64,000 bases of DNA from an uncultured Eggerthellaceae bacterium. Lineage in GTDB: Bacteria; Actinomycetota; Coriobacteriia; Coriobacteriales; Eggerthellaceae. The stretch is from the NCBI GenBank assembly GCA_910588945.1, contig CAJUSF010000013.1, positions 1 to 64,000 of the forward strand, written 5' to 3'. Below the pieces are notes generated by a model. The model did not search any database. It saw only the letters and a program-made list of their open reading frames with translations, and had not been told where the DNA came from. This document shows, piece by piece, positions 17,501 to 26,170 of the stretch (position 1 is the first letter of the stretch; every line of letters begins with the position of its first letter). The translations under genes and the position numbers were made by a program.

Positions 17501-18378
17501 TAATCTGACGCGAACCTCCTTATCGGCTTAAAGAATTCCGGGGTGAGCGCAAGCGTTACTAGCGCAGGCAGGAATGCCACATCCCCATCAACCATCCGAA
17601 ATCCGAGCATTATAGCCACAGCCGCAAGCCCACATGTCGCAAAGATATCGAGAACAGCACCTGAGAGCATGGCGATACGAAGCGTCTTCATCGTCAGTTT
17701 GCGATATCGCTCCGATGCAGCAAAGACCTTCTTCGCATAACCCGTGCTCGCACCGAACGCGCGAAGCGTGAATATCCCGCGCATCGAATCGGCGAAATGG
17801 CCCGACATCCTCTTGAAGCCATCGTGGCGCTTCGATGCCTCATCAGAAGCGGAATGGCCGATGAGCTTCATGAATAGCATAATGAACGGATAGCACACGC
17901 TCACGATGATGCCGCTTATGACATCTTGCGTATAGATCGCGATGCACAATATAAAAGGAACCACAACCACATCGACGATCTTGGGAACCATCGAGATCAG
18001 ATAGTTTCCTATATTCTCGATACCATCGACACCTTCAAGGGACACCGATGCCGCACCGTGTTCATCCCTATTGCCTCCAAGCACATAGATGCTGCGCATG
18101 TAGCGAGCGCGAAGATCGCTACATCTATCAAGCGCATAGCGCCTCGCGTAGGCATCGCTTGAAGCTTCGATTATGGCACGCATCACAAAACATGCCGCGA
18201 AAAGGGCGAGCCAAATGAGGCTCTCCTCGATCGAAGAGCCCATCCAAACACCAACTACCGCTGTCGCAAGACCGATCGCGATCCCGATCGTCAACGCTGA
18301 TGATATGACCGCATAAACCGCGTTGCGCAAGATCGCATGAGAGATGCCCTCTATCCTGAACAGCAGCTTATCTAGCAT
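14569..18378 (-). CDS. cydDC: Fused thiol-reductant ABC exporter CydDC
   Basis: 1269 residues containing two complete ABC half-transporters. The first half (about 1-590) has six membrane helices, the CydD signature FFKPIRRFASDYHASLDG, Walker A GESGQGKST, signature FSGGQLQRIALARALL and Walker B IWILDEPTAHLD. A ~80-residue linker leads to the CydC-like half with Walker A GKSGAGKST, ISGGERTRLAIARVLL and IVVLDEPFCGLD. CydDC exports cysteine and glutathione-type reductants needed for assembly of cytochrome bd oxidase. Here both subunits are one chain, as in some actinobacteria. cydAB is not in the window. Its ATG overlaps the stop of the DUF2344 gene by 7 nt. Overall assignment is good; the substrate is inferred. 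Confidence 0.88.
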   Translation of the reverse strand: MLDKLLFRIEGISHAILRNAVYAVISSALTIGIAIGLATAVVGVWMGSSIEESLIWLALFAACFVMRAIIEASSDAYARRYALDRCSDLRARYMRSIYVLGGNRDEHGAASVSLEGVDGIENIGNYLISMVPKIVDVVVVPFILCIAIYTQDVISGIIVSVCYPFIMLFMKLIGHSASDEASKRHDGFKRMSGHFADSMRGIFTLRAFGASTGYAKKVFAASERYRKLTMKTLRIAMLSGAVLDIFATCGLAAVAIMLGFRMVDGDVAFLPALVTLALTPEFFKPIRRFASDYHASLDGRSSLHSVFETIDAAKRALASSFGRESFEEVGLIERTIEAWGAPVDDQSAHAAGSDADARFSALSGALELRNIEFAYSDEKPILRNVSLELEYGKWVLLVGESGQGKSTLADIVAGFTSPTNGEIRIGDVMMLTLAREKWRRRVAYIPQSPYIFNATLRENLAFYDPDCDDEAIMEVVYRLGLQDLINALPQGLDTPIGDGARSFSGGQLQRIALARALLDEARDIWILDEPTAHLDIETELDLKEQMVSLMVGKTVLIISHRMHWAQVVDTIFTLEDGCIVDAVAGGANRDCVSDHNSCAEGVVADEVLGAACDAASTLREGLDDAELSRTKKDIDASDPRILHQDDLLSSSANELSRRDVMMRVRGFLSKHKKPLFVSLALSLFANIFACGLMFTSGFMISLAASIPATALALHIPSLFVRIFGIGKPCISYVERLGVHDWILRITSDLRSSLFRFMDMRAARSKGFKIATGDVLAFFSQTMEHLQDLLIRGVLPLIVMALTLVVIVALCAVFSVGLASAFAVVLIVVAMAMPYLAARKRKSDIKLAAKIRHGLLRASSDNVYGLKDWMLSGRESEFIHLDDQDRADLDDIEQDQAAGARGRLIIYNIAICALIVYVFLWAASSFADPGFSIATGAVSALGNMPIQDATSYPANWIAAFVLCVIPMAEIFFRASDDALVVAGRISSVRAICAIEKELESDADRSCPSCVSDVTSVSDDKGEALIQPSCAIELMHAAFSYDGAAQGDNALCFDMSIDRGQHIAIIGKSGAGKSTLAKIIAGELELDSGTLHIFGKDISCGMAEFHQLVGVVEQDPYVFDQSLRENLLIAKPLATDKELLDVLAKVGLSRMLDRREAKLSTSLGELGANISGGERTRLAIARVLLMDSPIVVLDEPFCGLDPKTEDAITDVIFTALAGKTVILITHHLRNIERFDRVVMVANGKIAADDDPDMLARKNAHFAELLAFEKGI

Positions 18379-19022
18379 CGCACGGCAGACCTCTGGTCAA
18401 TACGCGTGATCCTCAATACATGAACAGGAGCTTTTGACCCTTCATCATCGCCAAAGGTCTGGAAGAGACACGCCTTCATGAACACATCCGGACGAAGCGA
18501 TCCGGTATCGAGCGCAACCAAGGTAAATGTAACCGTATCTGCATCAATATCCACACCGCCTACAAGATGATCAGATACGTTCACAATGCGATCTTTCTTC
18601 TTCCGCTTGACCTCGATCTCATCGGGAACATCAAGACTATCGATAGGCCCGCTCAGGACCGCTTCATAAACCGAAACCGGCAACGCCACAGATGCAGCAG
18701 CTTCGCTATTTTCGATATACTTGCAATCCAATATCTCTATCCCGGGTGCCGTAGCTGCAACAAGTGCGGCTTTCACCTTATCCAAAGAGATATAGTCGAC
18801 AAGCTGCAGGTCGAATATCTCATGGCGACCACCTACGCCAACAGGAAGCGCGCTTCCAAAAGATATCTTCATATGCGGAGAGAAACCGTTTGACACTGCA
18901 AAAGGAAGACCCGCGCGCCGCACGATGCGCTCAAGCGTTCTCGCGAGCTCAAGGTGTGAGAGCATCGAAAGCCTTCCCTCTATGCTGTATGTGACCCTAA
19001 GGCGAAATCTTCGATCATTCAT
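18372..19022 (-). CDS. DUF2344 radical-SAM-linked protein
   Basis: 216 residues from ATG 19022, which overlaps the radical SAM gene by 8 nt (ATGAATGA). It starts with RLRVTYSIEGRLSMLSHLELARTLERIVRRAGLPFAVSNG, then GFSPHMKISFGSALPVGVGGRHE, the hallmark of the TIGR03936/DUF2344 family. These proteins are nearly always encoded with, or fused to, the B12-binding radical SAM protein next door, sometimes together with ribonuclease G and ribosomal genes. Exact function unknown; tRNA or rRNA modification has been suggested by context only. The longer open frame upstream (to 19394) is a shadow of the radical SAM gene. Confidence 0.93.
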   Translation of the reverse strand: MNDRRFRLRVTYSIEGRLSMLSHLELARTLERIVRRAGLPFAVSNGFSPHMKISFGSALPVGVGGRHEIFDLQLVDYISLDKVKAALVAATAPGIEILDCKYIENSEAAASVALPVSVYEAVLSGPIDSLDVPDEIEVKRKKKDRIVNVSDHLVGGVDIDADTVTFTLVALDTGSLRPDVFMKACLFQTFGDDEGSKAPVHVLRITRIDQRSAVRC

Positions 19023-20949
19023 AGCATCGCTCCATAACGGCAGTGTCTGTCGGTGATAGCAAAGATCTGTCACCTGCGATCTCGTTTTTGACCTTGAGAT
19101 TTGGGCAAACGCCGCATGATGTACATACATCGTATGTGCAATCGTGCGTGGTGATCCCCTTCTGCGCAAGGTCGCGCTCGCGGGCAAGATATCCCCTGTC
19201 GACTCCGCACGAGATATGCTCCCACTCCATAACACGATCAGTGTCATAGCTTCGTTGCGCCAGCTCGCGCATGTCGATCCCGCACTCATCGGCCGCGCAA
19301 ACCCAAGCCTGTTCATCAAAATGCTCGGTCCATGCATCAAATCTCGCACCACGTTTCCAAGCCGCCTCAAGAAGGCTAGAAATATTCCTTGCACCTCTGC
19401 TCATCACAGCTTCGATAAGGCTCGTTTTCGGATCGTGGTAGTTGACCTGTATTGCCTTGTACTTCACAGAGCACTTCAGAAGCGAGACGCGACGCAATGT
19501 CTCATCGGAGGATATCTGCCCATCCCACTGGAAAGGTGTCTGCGATTTCGGAACAAAGACAGCAACAGATACGACCATGCGAAGGGAGCCGCGCTGTTCT
19601 TCAGGCGTTGCAGACTTCATGCGATCATAGGCCCTTTGTGCAAGGCTTGCGATACCTTTGATGTCGTCGTCGGTCTCGGTCGGCAACCCTATCATGAAGT
19701 AGAGCTTCACACGGCGCCAGCCAGCCTTGCATGCCGCATCGATCGATGAGAAGAGATCCTCTTCGCTGACATTTTTGTTGATAACATCGCGAAGTCGTTG
19801 TGTGCCAGCCTCGGGCGCAAATGTAAGGCCGCCCTTCTTAGCACCCGCAACGAGCTCTGCCATATGCACGCCGAACGAATCAAGACGCTGAGATGGGATC
19901 GAGATCCTAACCCCTTTGCCGCTAAATTCGCGATTGAGGTCAGTGAGGATGGTCTCGATCTGTGAGTGATCCGTACTTGACAGCGATGTAAGGGAAACCT
20001 CCTCATATCCTGTCTGCTCTATTCCACGCTTGACAGCCGACACGATGTTTGCCGCACTGCGTTCGCGAACGGGACGATACATCATCCCCGCTTGACAGAA
20101 TCTGCACCTGCGCGCGCAGCCTCTGAGCACCTCGACGTTAAGCCTATCGTGCACTACTTCCGCAAAAGGAACGATCATCGGCTCCCACGCATCGCTTTGG
20201 GCGAAACCCTCGAAGATGCGCTTTGCTATCTTTTCAGGGGCGCGCCCACCATCAGATCTTCCTAGATCCCGCGGCCTCACCCAAGACCCCACATCCTGCG
20301 CCACTTGTTCACCGACAACCTCATAAAGGCTAGGAACATAGGTCCCTTCTATTTGGGAGAGCTTAAAGAGGATCTCATCGCGAGACGCGCCTTCGCCTTT
20401 AAGGCGCGCAACCATCTCCAAGACCTCAGGTACATGCTCCTCCCCCTCTCCGATGAGCATCGCATCAAAGAAAGGTGCATAAGGCTCGGGATTGAACACA
20501 CACGGCCCGCCGGCGATCACTATCGGATCATCTTCCGCACGATCGATTGCATGAAGCGCGATGCCGGAAATATCGAGTATCTCGAGCACGTTAGTAGCTG
20601 CAAGTTCATGAGGAAGGGTGATGCCTACCACATCGAATTCGCTCACAGGCGCGCAGCTTTCCAAAGAGAACATCGGTATACCGCGCTCGCGCATGGCATC
20701 TATCATATCGACCGCTGGAAGATATGCGCGCTCAGCTGCGAGTCCCTCTGTTGCATTGACAGCATTAACAAGGATCCGCATGGCCTGATTCGCCTGCCCA
20801 AGCTCGTAGGTGTCGGGATATATCATCACGAGATCGGCATACGCCTGCTCTTTGCGCAAACTTCCCCATTCGCTTCCGATATAACGTGAAGGCCTTTCGA
20901 TCTCGAGTAAAAGCGGCTCTATCGATGGCCAAAGATCGGTCTTGATCAT
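19015..20949 (-). CDS. B12-binding-type radical SAM protein (TIGR03960 family)
   Basis: 644 residues. An N-terminal Rossmann-like region of the B12-binding type (about residues 30-170) is followed by a radical SAM domain with the cluster motif C278-x3-C282-x2-C285 in VEVLRGCARRCRFCQAGMMYRP. The C-terminal part has paired cysteines (CTSCGVCPNLKVKNE) that may hold another metal or cluster. This long form pairs with DUF2344 (here overlapping by 8 nt). Substrate unknown. First gene of a three-gene coupled unit ending in cydDC. Confidence 0.92.
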   Translation of the reverse strand: MIKTDLWPSIEPLLLEIERPSRYIGSEWGSLRKEQAYADLVMIYPDTYELGQANQAMRILVNAVNATEGLAAERAYLPAVDMIDAMRERGIPMFSLESCAPVSEFDVVGITLPHELAATNVLEILDISGIALHAIDRAEDDPIVIAGGPCVFNPEPYAPFFDAMLIGEGEEHVPEVLEMVARLKGEGASRDEILFKLSQIEGTYVPSLYEVVGEQVAQDVGSWVRPRDLGRSDGGRAPEKIAKRIFEGFAQSDAWEPMIVPFAEVVHDRLNVEVLRGCARRCRFCQAGMMYRPVRERSAANIVSAVKRGIEQTGYEEVSLTSLSSTDHSQIETILTDLNREFSGKGVRISIPSQRLDSFGVHMAELVAGAKKGGLTFAPEAGTQRLRDVINKNVSEEDLFSSIDAACKAGWRRVKLYFMIGLPTETDDDIKGIASLAQRAYDRMKSATPEEQRGSLRMVVSVAVFVPKSQTPFQWDGQISSDETLRRVSLLKCSVKYKAIQVNYHDPKTSLIEAVMSRGARNISSLLEAAWKRGARFDAWTEHFDEQAWVCAADECGIDMRELAQRSYDTDRVMEWEHISCGVDRGYLARERDLAQKGITTHDCTYDVCTSCGVCPNLKVKNEIAGDRSLLSPTDTAVMERCYE

Positions 20950-21007
20950 ATCGCTTGCATCAATCCTTCTTCTATCGCGTTTTGCCTAGTCCCACCGGCG
21001 CGCAGAT

Positions 21008-21042
21008 GATCGGCAAGACCCCCCCCCATGCTCTTGCCGATC
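21008..21042 (-). terminator. Hairpin with C9 homopolymer loop after the DUF697-like gene
   Basis: Perfect 11 bp arms (21008-21018 and 21032-21042) enclose a 13 nt loop containing nine consecutive C (21019-21027). It lies 24 nt after the stop of the DUF697-like gene and before the radical SAM gene. No T-run follows, so termination is possible but not certain. Confidence 0.5.
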
Positions 21043-21065
21043 GCGCTTGCCGAAAAATCTATCGT

Positions 21066-22226
21066 TTATTTGTTGCGAATCTTTGAGAATACGCCGGAGA
21101 CACCCACTTTTGCGGCATCTACCACTTTTTGTCCAGCAGGAGTGTCTGCTGCCTTCTTCGCAGCGTCGAGCGCCTCATCCCTTGCCGATTGCAACACTTT
21201 GGCAACACCGACGATATCTCCGCCCGCATCGAAATACTCTATAGCTGCTCTACCCATAGCCTCGGTACCGATAAATCCTGTGGCACCGCTTATTATCCAA
21301 CCTGCTCCGGGGATCAACCTCGATAAAGACCGCGCGATATTACGGAAGAGGAACCCTCCCGCAACGACAGCCGCGATCTCTTTGATGCGAGCGGCATCAA
21401 GTGCCTGATCATAGGCCGCAGCGATCTGAAGTACCATCTTCGCCTGATTGAGCGTCATGATCGGAAGATCGGCACCCGGGATCAGAGGCACGAAACCTAC
21501 AGCCGCATTCTGCATTGATGTAGATACTACCGAATCATATGCAAGCGGTCGCCTGACGAAAACGAACGATAACGCCATGGCGAGCTTCTTCTCCGAACAT
21601 GCTGCCAAGATCCACTCACCCATGCGCTCATCGAGATCCTTGAACGTCTCATCCGTAAGCTCGATCGACTGCGCATCTTGGTCCGCATCAGGGCTGCTCT
21701 CATCAAGAAAAGCATCATCGTCGTTATCTTTGACACTGATAACATCAACAGCGTTTCTCTTCCTGCCGGCAAACTTCGAATTGACAAGATCAAGTCCTGC
21801 CTGCGCAAGCCCCATAACGGGATTCTTATGCCCGATCTTTTCCGGCGCAATGATGTCCGCTTCCGGGATCGCAAACCCGGATTCATCAGCCTTTTCAGCA
21901 ATACGTGATGGATTGTCGGTTATGACCATCACAGGAATCCCGGCGCCTCTGATATTGGATGCTTGACGCCCGACGTAATCGCCTTGCCCAGCCACCAAAG
22001 CGACCATGTCGTCGTTTTCGTTAATTTGCACGGGGATCGAATCCATATAGCCGATCGTCACCCTAGTATGCACACCCGCACTTGCAAAAGCGGCGCGAAC
22101 ATGAGAGATGAGGCGATCATCGGCCGAATCATCTATATATACCGACACCGATATCGGAGTCTTAGACACCTCTTTAAGATCGGTCGATATCTTCAACAGT
22201 TCCGATATATCTATTGGAAGTTGCAT
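21066..22226 (-). CDS. Stand-alone DUF697-like membrane protein at the end of the cell-shape operon
   Basis: About 386 residues. The N-terminal ~170 residues look like a nucleotide- or ligand-binding alpha/beta fold (SVSVYIDDSADDRLISHV...DMVALVAGQGDYV...GIPVMVITDNP) but no P-loop is seen. An acidic linker follows (residues ~175-200). The C-terminal half resembles the DUF697 region found in YcjF and in some GTPase fusions: PLIPGADLPIMTLNQAKMVLQIAAAY, then GGFLFRNIARSLSRLIPGAGWIISGATGFIGTEAMGRAAIEYF, with two membrane segments. ATG 22226 is chosen (AAAAGG site); it lies 1 nt after the rodA stop. Function unknown; tight coupling to rodA suggests a role at the envelope. Confidence 0.75.
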   Translation of the reverse strand: MQLPIDISELLKISTDLKEVSKTPISVSVYIDDSADDRLISHVRAAFASAGVHTRVTIGYMDSIPVQINENDDMVALVAGQGDYVGRQASNIRGAGIPVMVITDNPSRIAEKADESGFAIPEADIIAPEKIGHKNPVMGLAQAGLDLVNSKFAGRKRNAVDVISVKDNDDDAFLDESSPDADQDAQSIELTDETFKDLDERMGEWILAACSEKKLAMALSFVFVRRPLAYDSVVSTSMQNAAVGFVPLIPGADLPIMTLNQAKMVLQIAAAYDQALDAARIKEIAAVVAGGFLFRNIARSLSRLIPGAGWIISGATGFIGTEAMGRAAIEYFDAGGDIVGVAKVLQSARDEALDAAKKAADTPAGQKVVDAAKVGVSGVFSKIRNK

Positions 22227-22227
22227 A

Positions 22228-23448
22228 TCAAACACCTTTTCCTATATCAGCTTCGTGCGAATAAACCGAAGCTATCAAGCCCAACATTGCGAAGTTTACG
22301 ATCATGAATGATGAACCGTAGCTCACAAACGGCAGCGGAATGCCCGTGATCGGCATAAGACCGCAACACATTCCGATATTCTCCAATATCTGGAACAGCC
22401 ACATCCCGATGATCGCACACACGATGAGCATACCAAAAAGATTGCCGCAATTCCTTGCGATCCTCACGCTTGTATAGATAAGGAAACCATACATGACAAG
22501 AAGTGCCAAAACACCAACGAATCCAAATTCCTCTGCAAGTACACAGAAGATGAAATCGGTAGGTGCTTCGGGAAGGAAGCCGAGCGAGGACTGCGTAGAT
22601 GAGCCGAGCCCCTTGCCGAAAAGACCACCCGAGCCGATCGCGATCATGGCCTGTTGGAGATTGTATCCATCATCTGTCTGCGAGAGCGAATCCTGATTCA
22701 TGAACACGAAGAGCCTAGAGCGCTGATATTGCTTGAGCAGCTTGTATTCGACCTCACCGGATTCCGTCTCGTATTTTAAGAACTCATCTATGATGAACAC
22801 GCCTATTATGGCCAAGATTCCGAGTGCAAGAGTGATCATGAGGTATTTGAATCTAGCTCCTCCCATCACAAGCGTTACAGCTGAGATAAAAAGATACACA
22901 AGACCGGTCCCAAGATCGGGTTGCGACATGATGCAGATGAACGGAATGAGAAGAAGCAGCACGACCTTGCAATATTCAAGCGGCTGATCCAATTTGCCGC
23001 CATATCGAGCGACCAAGCTCGCCGCGAACAGCACGACTGTTACCTTGGCGAACTCACCGGGCTGCACCTGCATGCCAATATTGATCCACGATGTTGCACC
23101 CATCGTCGTAACGCCTATGACAGGAAGATGCGGCGATAAGATAAGTGCAACGCTTATAGCGAGCAGGATATAAGAAGCACCGCCGAGTTTCCTATAGTCT
23201 ATAGCCCAAAAAATCGCCATCAAGACGAGTCCGCCGGCAACGCCTGTAAGCTGTCGCGTGAAACTGTAATCAGCATCCCCTTGAACCGCAGACCAACAGA
23301 TAAGAAGCCCGAATGCGAGCAACAACGACGCTGCAAGGATCAAAGGGGTGCATACGATAGAGGATATATCGCGAGATCGCTTCGCATGAGCCGAGCTTTT
23401 CTTGACATATGTCTTTTTGATGTTGTCTATCTGCTGGATCGGTGGCAT
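22228..23448 (-). CDS. rodA: Peptidoglycan glycosyltransferase RodA (SEDS family)
   Basis: 406 residues, about ten membrane helices. It polymerises lipid II during side-wall growth. SEDS landmarks are ATSWINIGMQVQPGEFAKV, the catalytic-region QPDLGTG, YQQ-like QYQRSRLFVFMNQD, GSGGLFGKGLGSSTQ, LPEAPTDFIFCVLAEEFGF and the closing TGIPLPFVSYGSS. It has a ~35-residue basic N-terminal tail. Its class B partner is the PBP2 encoded 25 nt upstream. Confidence 0.96.
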   Translation of the reverse strand: MPPIQQIDNIKKTYVKKSSAHAKRSRDISSIVCTPLILAASLLLAFGLLICWSAVQGDADYSFTRQLTGVAGGLVLMAIFWAIDYRKLGGASYILLAISVALILSPHLPVIGVTTMGATSWINIGMQVQPGEFAKVTVVLFAASLVARYGGKLDQPLEYCKVVLLLLIPFICIMSQPDLGTGLVYLFISAVTLVMGGARFKYLMITLALGILAIIGVFIIDEFLKYETESGEVEYKLLKQYQRSRLFVFMNQDSLSQTDDGYNLQQAMIAIGSGGLFGKGLGSSTQSSLGFLPEAPTDFIFCVLAEEFGFVGVLALLVMYGFLIYTSVRIARNCGNLFGMLIVCAIIGMWLFQILENIGMCCGLMPITGIPLPFVSYGSSFMIVNFAMLGLIASVYSHEADIGKGV

Positions 23449-23473
23449 AAGCTCTTTTCCTCGGTCCTATCCC

Positions 23474-25630
23474 TTAGTCCTGTCGCCCGCCACTAGAGCT
23501 GTATTGGAGCTCAACAGATCTACCTGATGAGCCGCTGATATGGCCGACCTCATCATCCTTGCCATCCGTGCCGAGCAATGCCGACATCACCTTAGCAGCG
23601 ACAGGCGCTGCATTGTCCGCGCCGCCATCTCCCTGCTCAATAACGCAGACCACCACATATCTTGGATCCTCATAAGGGCCAAATGTAACAAACCATGCAT
23701 CTGGGATCCTGTCCGCATGCTCAGCTGTACCGGATTTTCCGGAAACGAGTGCCGGATCGATCCCTGCCTCATAAAACGCCTCTGATGCTGCCTTGCTCTG
23801 TGAAACCATATCATGCAAAGAATCACAGACATACTTCAGGTGTTCTTGGTTAACATCAGGCTCAGAGACAACCTCGACATCAGATTCAACCACACTATCC
23901 CCGGTATTGTTCTTCACTTCTTTCATAAGATGCGGCTTGACGATCTTTCCGGTGGCGATGCCTCCGTATGCCACAGCTAGCTGCAACGGCGTTATAAGAA
24001 CATCGCCCTGTCCGATGATCATATTCGAATAATCACCGCCCACCCAGATCGCCTCGGAAGGCACGTTCTTCCAGTGCTCAGCCTTCCATTCGGGTGTCGG
24101 AATCCTACCGATCGACTCATCGGCAAGATCGATGCCCGTTGTCGAACCGAATCTGTATTGCTTAATGTAGTCCTGAAGCGCAGTGTCGGAAAGCTCCCCC
24201 GTGCCTTCAGGGCCATGATCGAAAAATGCTTTCGCTATCTCGTAGAATACGACGTCACAGCTGTTGACGATGCCGCCATGAAGATCGAGCGTACCGTGGC
24301 CTTTCGTATTCCAGCACTTCTGTATGTCTCCCGAGCCGAAGCCGTCCCATGATCCTGTGCAATTCCAAGTCGTATCGTAGTTGGCAAATCCATATTGCAG
24401 ACCAGCCATCGAAGTGAACGCCTTGAAGGTCGATGCCGCAGCGTATTGCCCGTTGACCACACGGTTGATCATCGGCGCATTGGATTCATCAGTGTTGTAC
24501 AGATCCCAGATCTCCTGCGGGATGCCATTGGTGAAATAAGTCGGATCAAAGGTGGGGTAACTCGCCATGGCAAGAACGCCTCCATCCTTCATATCCATAG
24601 CCACCACCGCTCCGGCAACGCCTTTTCCGGTACCGATATCCCCTGACGGTGCGATCAGCTGCGCAAGCGTCATATCGGCCACATACTGCGCATGCGCATC
24701 GATCGTGAGATGCAGATCAAACCCTTTAACAGGAGATGTCTCGGATATCACATCAACGGTGTTGCCCTGCGCATCGACAACAAGCTGCCTCTGCCCTTGA
24801 TCGCCAGAGAGAATGTTGTCATATTGGAGCTCCACCCCGCTCTTTCCCACGACATCAGTCGATTCGATAACACGTCCGCTCGAGGTGGAATCAAGCTCTT
24901 GCTGGGAAGGTGATCCAGTATAGCCGATGAGGTGAGACGCAAGGGCACCGTAGGGATAATCGCGAACCGTCCGCGACTCGACGCTCACGCCCTCAAAAGA
25001 ATCCGCGTGCTCGGATATGAATGCCACATCGCGAAGCCTGACATCGCTTGCGACCACACGCTTTGACTGCGCACCGGCCGAAGAATCGCTTATGCGCTGG
25101 CGTACGACACCGAGCGGAATGCCCAGTACAGCAGAAAGTCTCCTCATCACATCGGGATCGGATATCACATCAGGATCAGCCAAGACCGTCTGACTGGTCC
25201 TGTTGTTCACAAGGGCAATACCGTTTCTGTCATAGATGCATCCGCGTGGAGCAGGCGTGGACACTGATGTCATCAGATTGTCGAGTGCTTTGTCGGAATA
25301 CTCGTCAGATGACATGACTTGCATAGTCCAAGCCTTTGCCCCTAAAAGGGCGAATATGCCGCCAGCAAGAACCCCGAGTGCCGCGAATCTCCTAGAGAGG
25401 CTATCTGAGGGCTTGCTGCTCGGACGCTCTCCACTGCGCACGCGAACATCGCCCTGCGCATCGTTTGCGATCGATGCATCTTTCGACACGCCGATATTCT
25501 CAAGCTCGGCGATGTCGTTCGTTGCGCTTTGGTCTTGAGAGGCTCTATGCGAGCGCACCGAAATAACGACGGAGATAATACCGACAAGAACGATTATGGT
25601 TATCAATGCAGCAATTACTGCAACAAGCAT
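23474..25630 (-). CDS. mrdA: Penicillin-binding protein 2 (elongation transpeptidase) with extra N-terminal helix
   Basis: 718 residues. The dimerisation domain (about 120-300) starts with TPAPRGCIYDRNGIALV. The transpeptidase domain has S400-x-x-K403 (STFK), S457-C-D459 and K632-S-G-T, all three catalytic motifs. It cross-links peptidoglycan with RodA. Unusual is the N-terminus: besides the expected anchor at about 82-105 there is a second hydrophobic helix at residues 2-24 followed by a charged ~55-residue linker. The ATG at 25630 has a GGAG site 6 nt upstream, so the extension is probably translated. Second-last gene of the mre operon proper. Confidence 0.94.
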   Translation of the reverse strand: MLVAVIAALITIIVLVGIISVVISVRSHRASQDQSATNDIAELENIGVSKDASIANDAQGDVRVRSGERPSSKPSDSLSRRFAALGVLAGGIFALLGAKAWTMQVMSSDEYSDKALDNLMTSVSTPAPRGCIYDRNGIALVNNRTSQTVLADPDVISDPDVMRRLSAVLGIPLGVVRQRISDSSAGAQSKRVVASDVRLRDVAFISEHADSFEGVSVESRTVRDYPYGALASHLIGYTGSPSQQELDSTSSGRVIESTDVVGKSGVELQYDNILSGDQGQRQLVVDAQGNTVDVISETSPVKGFDLHLTIDAHAQYVADMTLAQLIAPSGDIGTGKGVAGAVVAMDMKDGGVLAMASYPTFDPTYFTNGIPQEIWDLYNTDESNAPMINRVVNGQYAAASTFKAFTSMAGLQYGFANYDTTWNCTGSWDGFGSGDIQKCWNTKGHGTLDLHGGIVNSCDVVFYEIAKAFFDHGPEGTGELSDTALQDYIKQYRFGSTTGIDLADESIGRIPTPEWKAEHWKNVPSEAIWVGGDYSNMIIGQGDVLITPLQLAVAYGGIATGKIVKPHLMKEVKNNTGDSVVESDVEVVSEPDVNQEHLKYVCDSLHDMVSQSKAASEAFYEAGIDPALVSGKSGTAEHADRIPDAWFVTFGPYEDPRYVVVCVIEQGDGGADNAAPVAAKVMSALLGTDGKDDEVGHISGSSGRSVELQYSSSGGRQD

Positions 25631-25645
25631 CTGATGCTCCGAATC

Positions 25646-26170
25646 CTATCTGATAACCTGCATGGTGTCGGTCGATCGTGCGCTGAAAACGAAGCGCACT
25701 ATCAAAACGTATGCGACCAACGATACGACCGTATCATATAAACCACAAGGAAGCATGCGGTAAAGCAACGCCTCCGGCAAACTGACATCCAATCCGCACA
25801 CTATCAGCAAACATCCATATATCAGCTCGCCAACAAAGCAGCCCAACGTGATAAGTACAACAGGGATCAGCATCGTGTCGTTGGCAAGCATCGAATATAT
25901 GCGAGATACCACAAAGGTCAAAACGACGCATATGAACGCCATTGCGCCCACTGTTCCCGAACTCATAAGATCGTAGCAAAGTCCCAAGACAAACGGCATG
26001 ATGTAGCCCTGCTTGTTCGCTCGGATAATAGCCATCAATATCACGTAGCACATTATAAGATTGAGCATCGCATACCCGATGGTGATATATGGCGCGACAA
26101 GAGCCTGTAGCACAACGGCGACGAGTGCCCCTATGAGCATCCCGGCGTTGTTTTTGAGGATCAAGATCAC
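25646..26170 (-). CDS. mreD: Rod shape-determining protein MreD
   Basis: 174 residues with five hydrophobic helices (for example NAGMLIGALVAVVLQALVAPYI). Small membrane component of the elongasome that links MreB/MreC to RodA-PBP2. Sequence is poorly conserved in this family, so the call rests on size, helix pattern and position between mreC (4 nt overlap) and mrdA (15 nt gap). Confidence 0.9.
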   Translation of the reverse strand: MILILKNNAGMLIGALVAVVLQALVAPYITIGYAMLNLIMCYVILMAIIRANKQGYIMPFVLGLCYDLMSSGTVGAMAFICVVLTFVVSRIYSMLANDTMLIPVVLITLGCFVGELIYGCLLIVCGLDVSLPEALLYRMLPCGLYDTVVSLVAYVLIVRFVFSARSTDTMQVIR

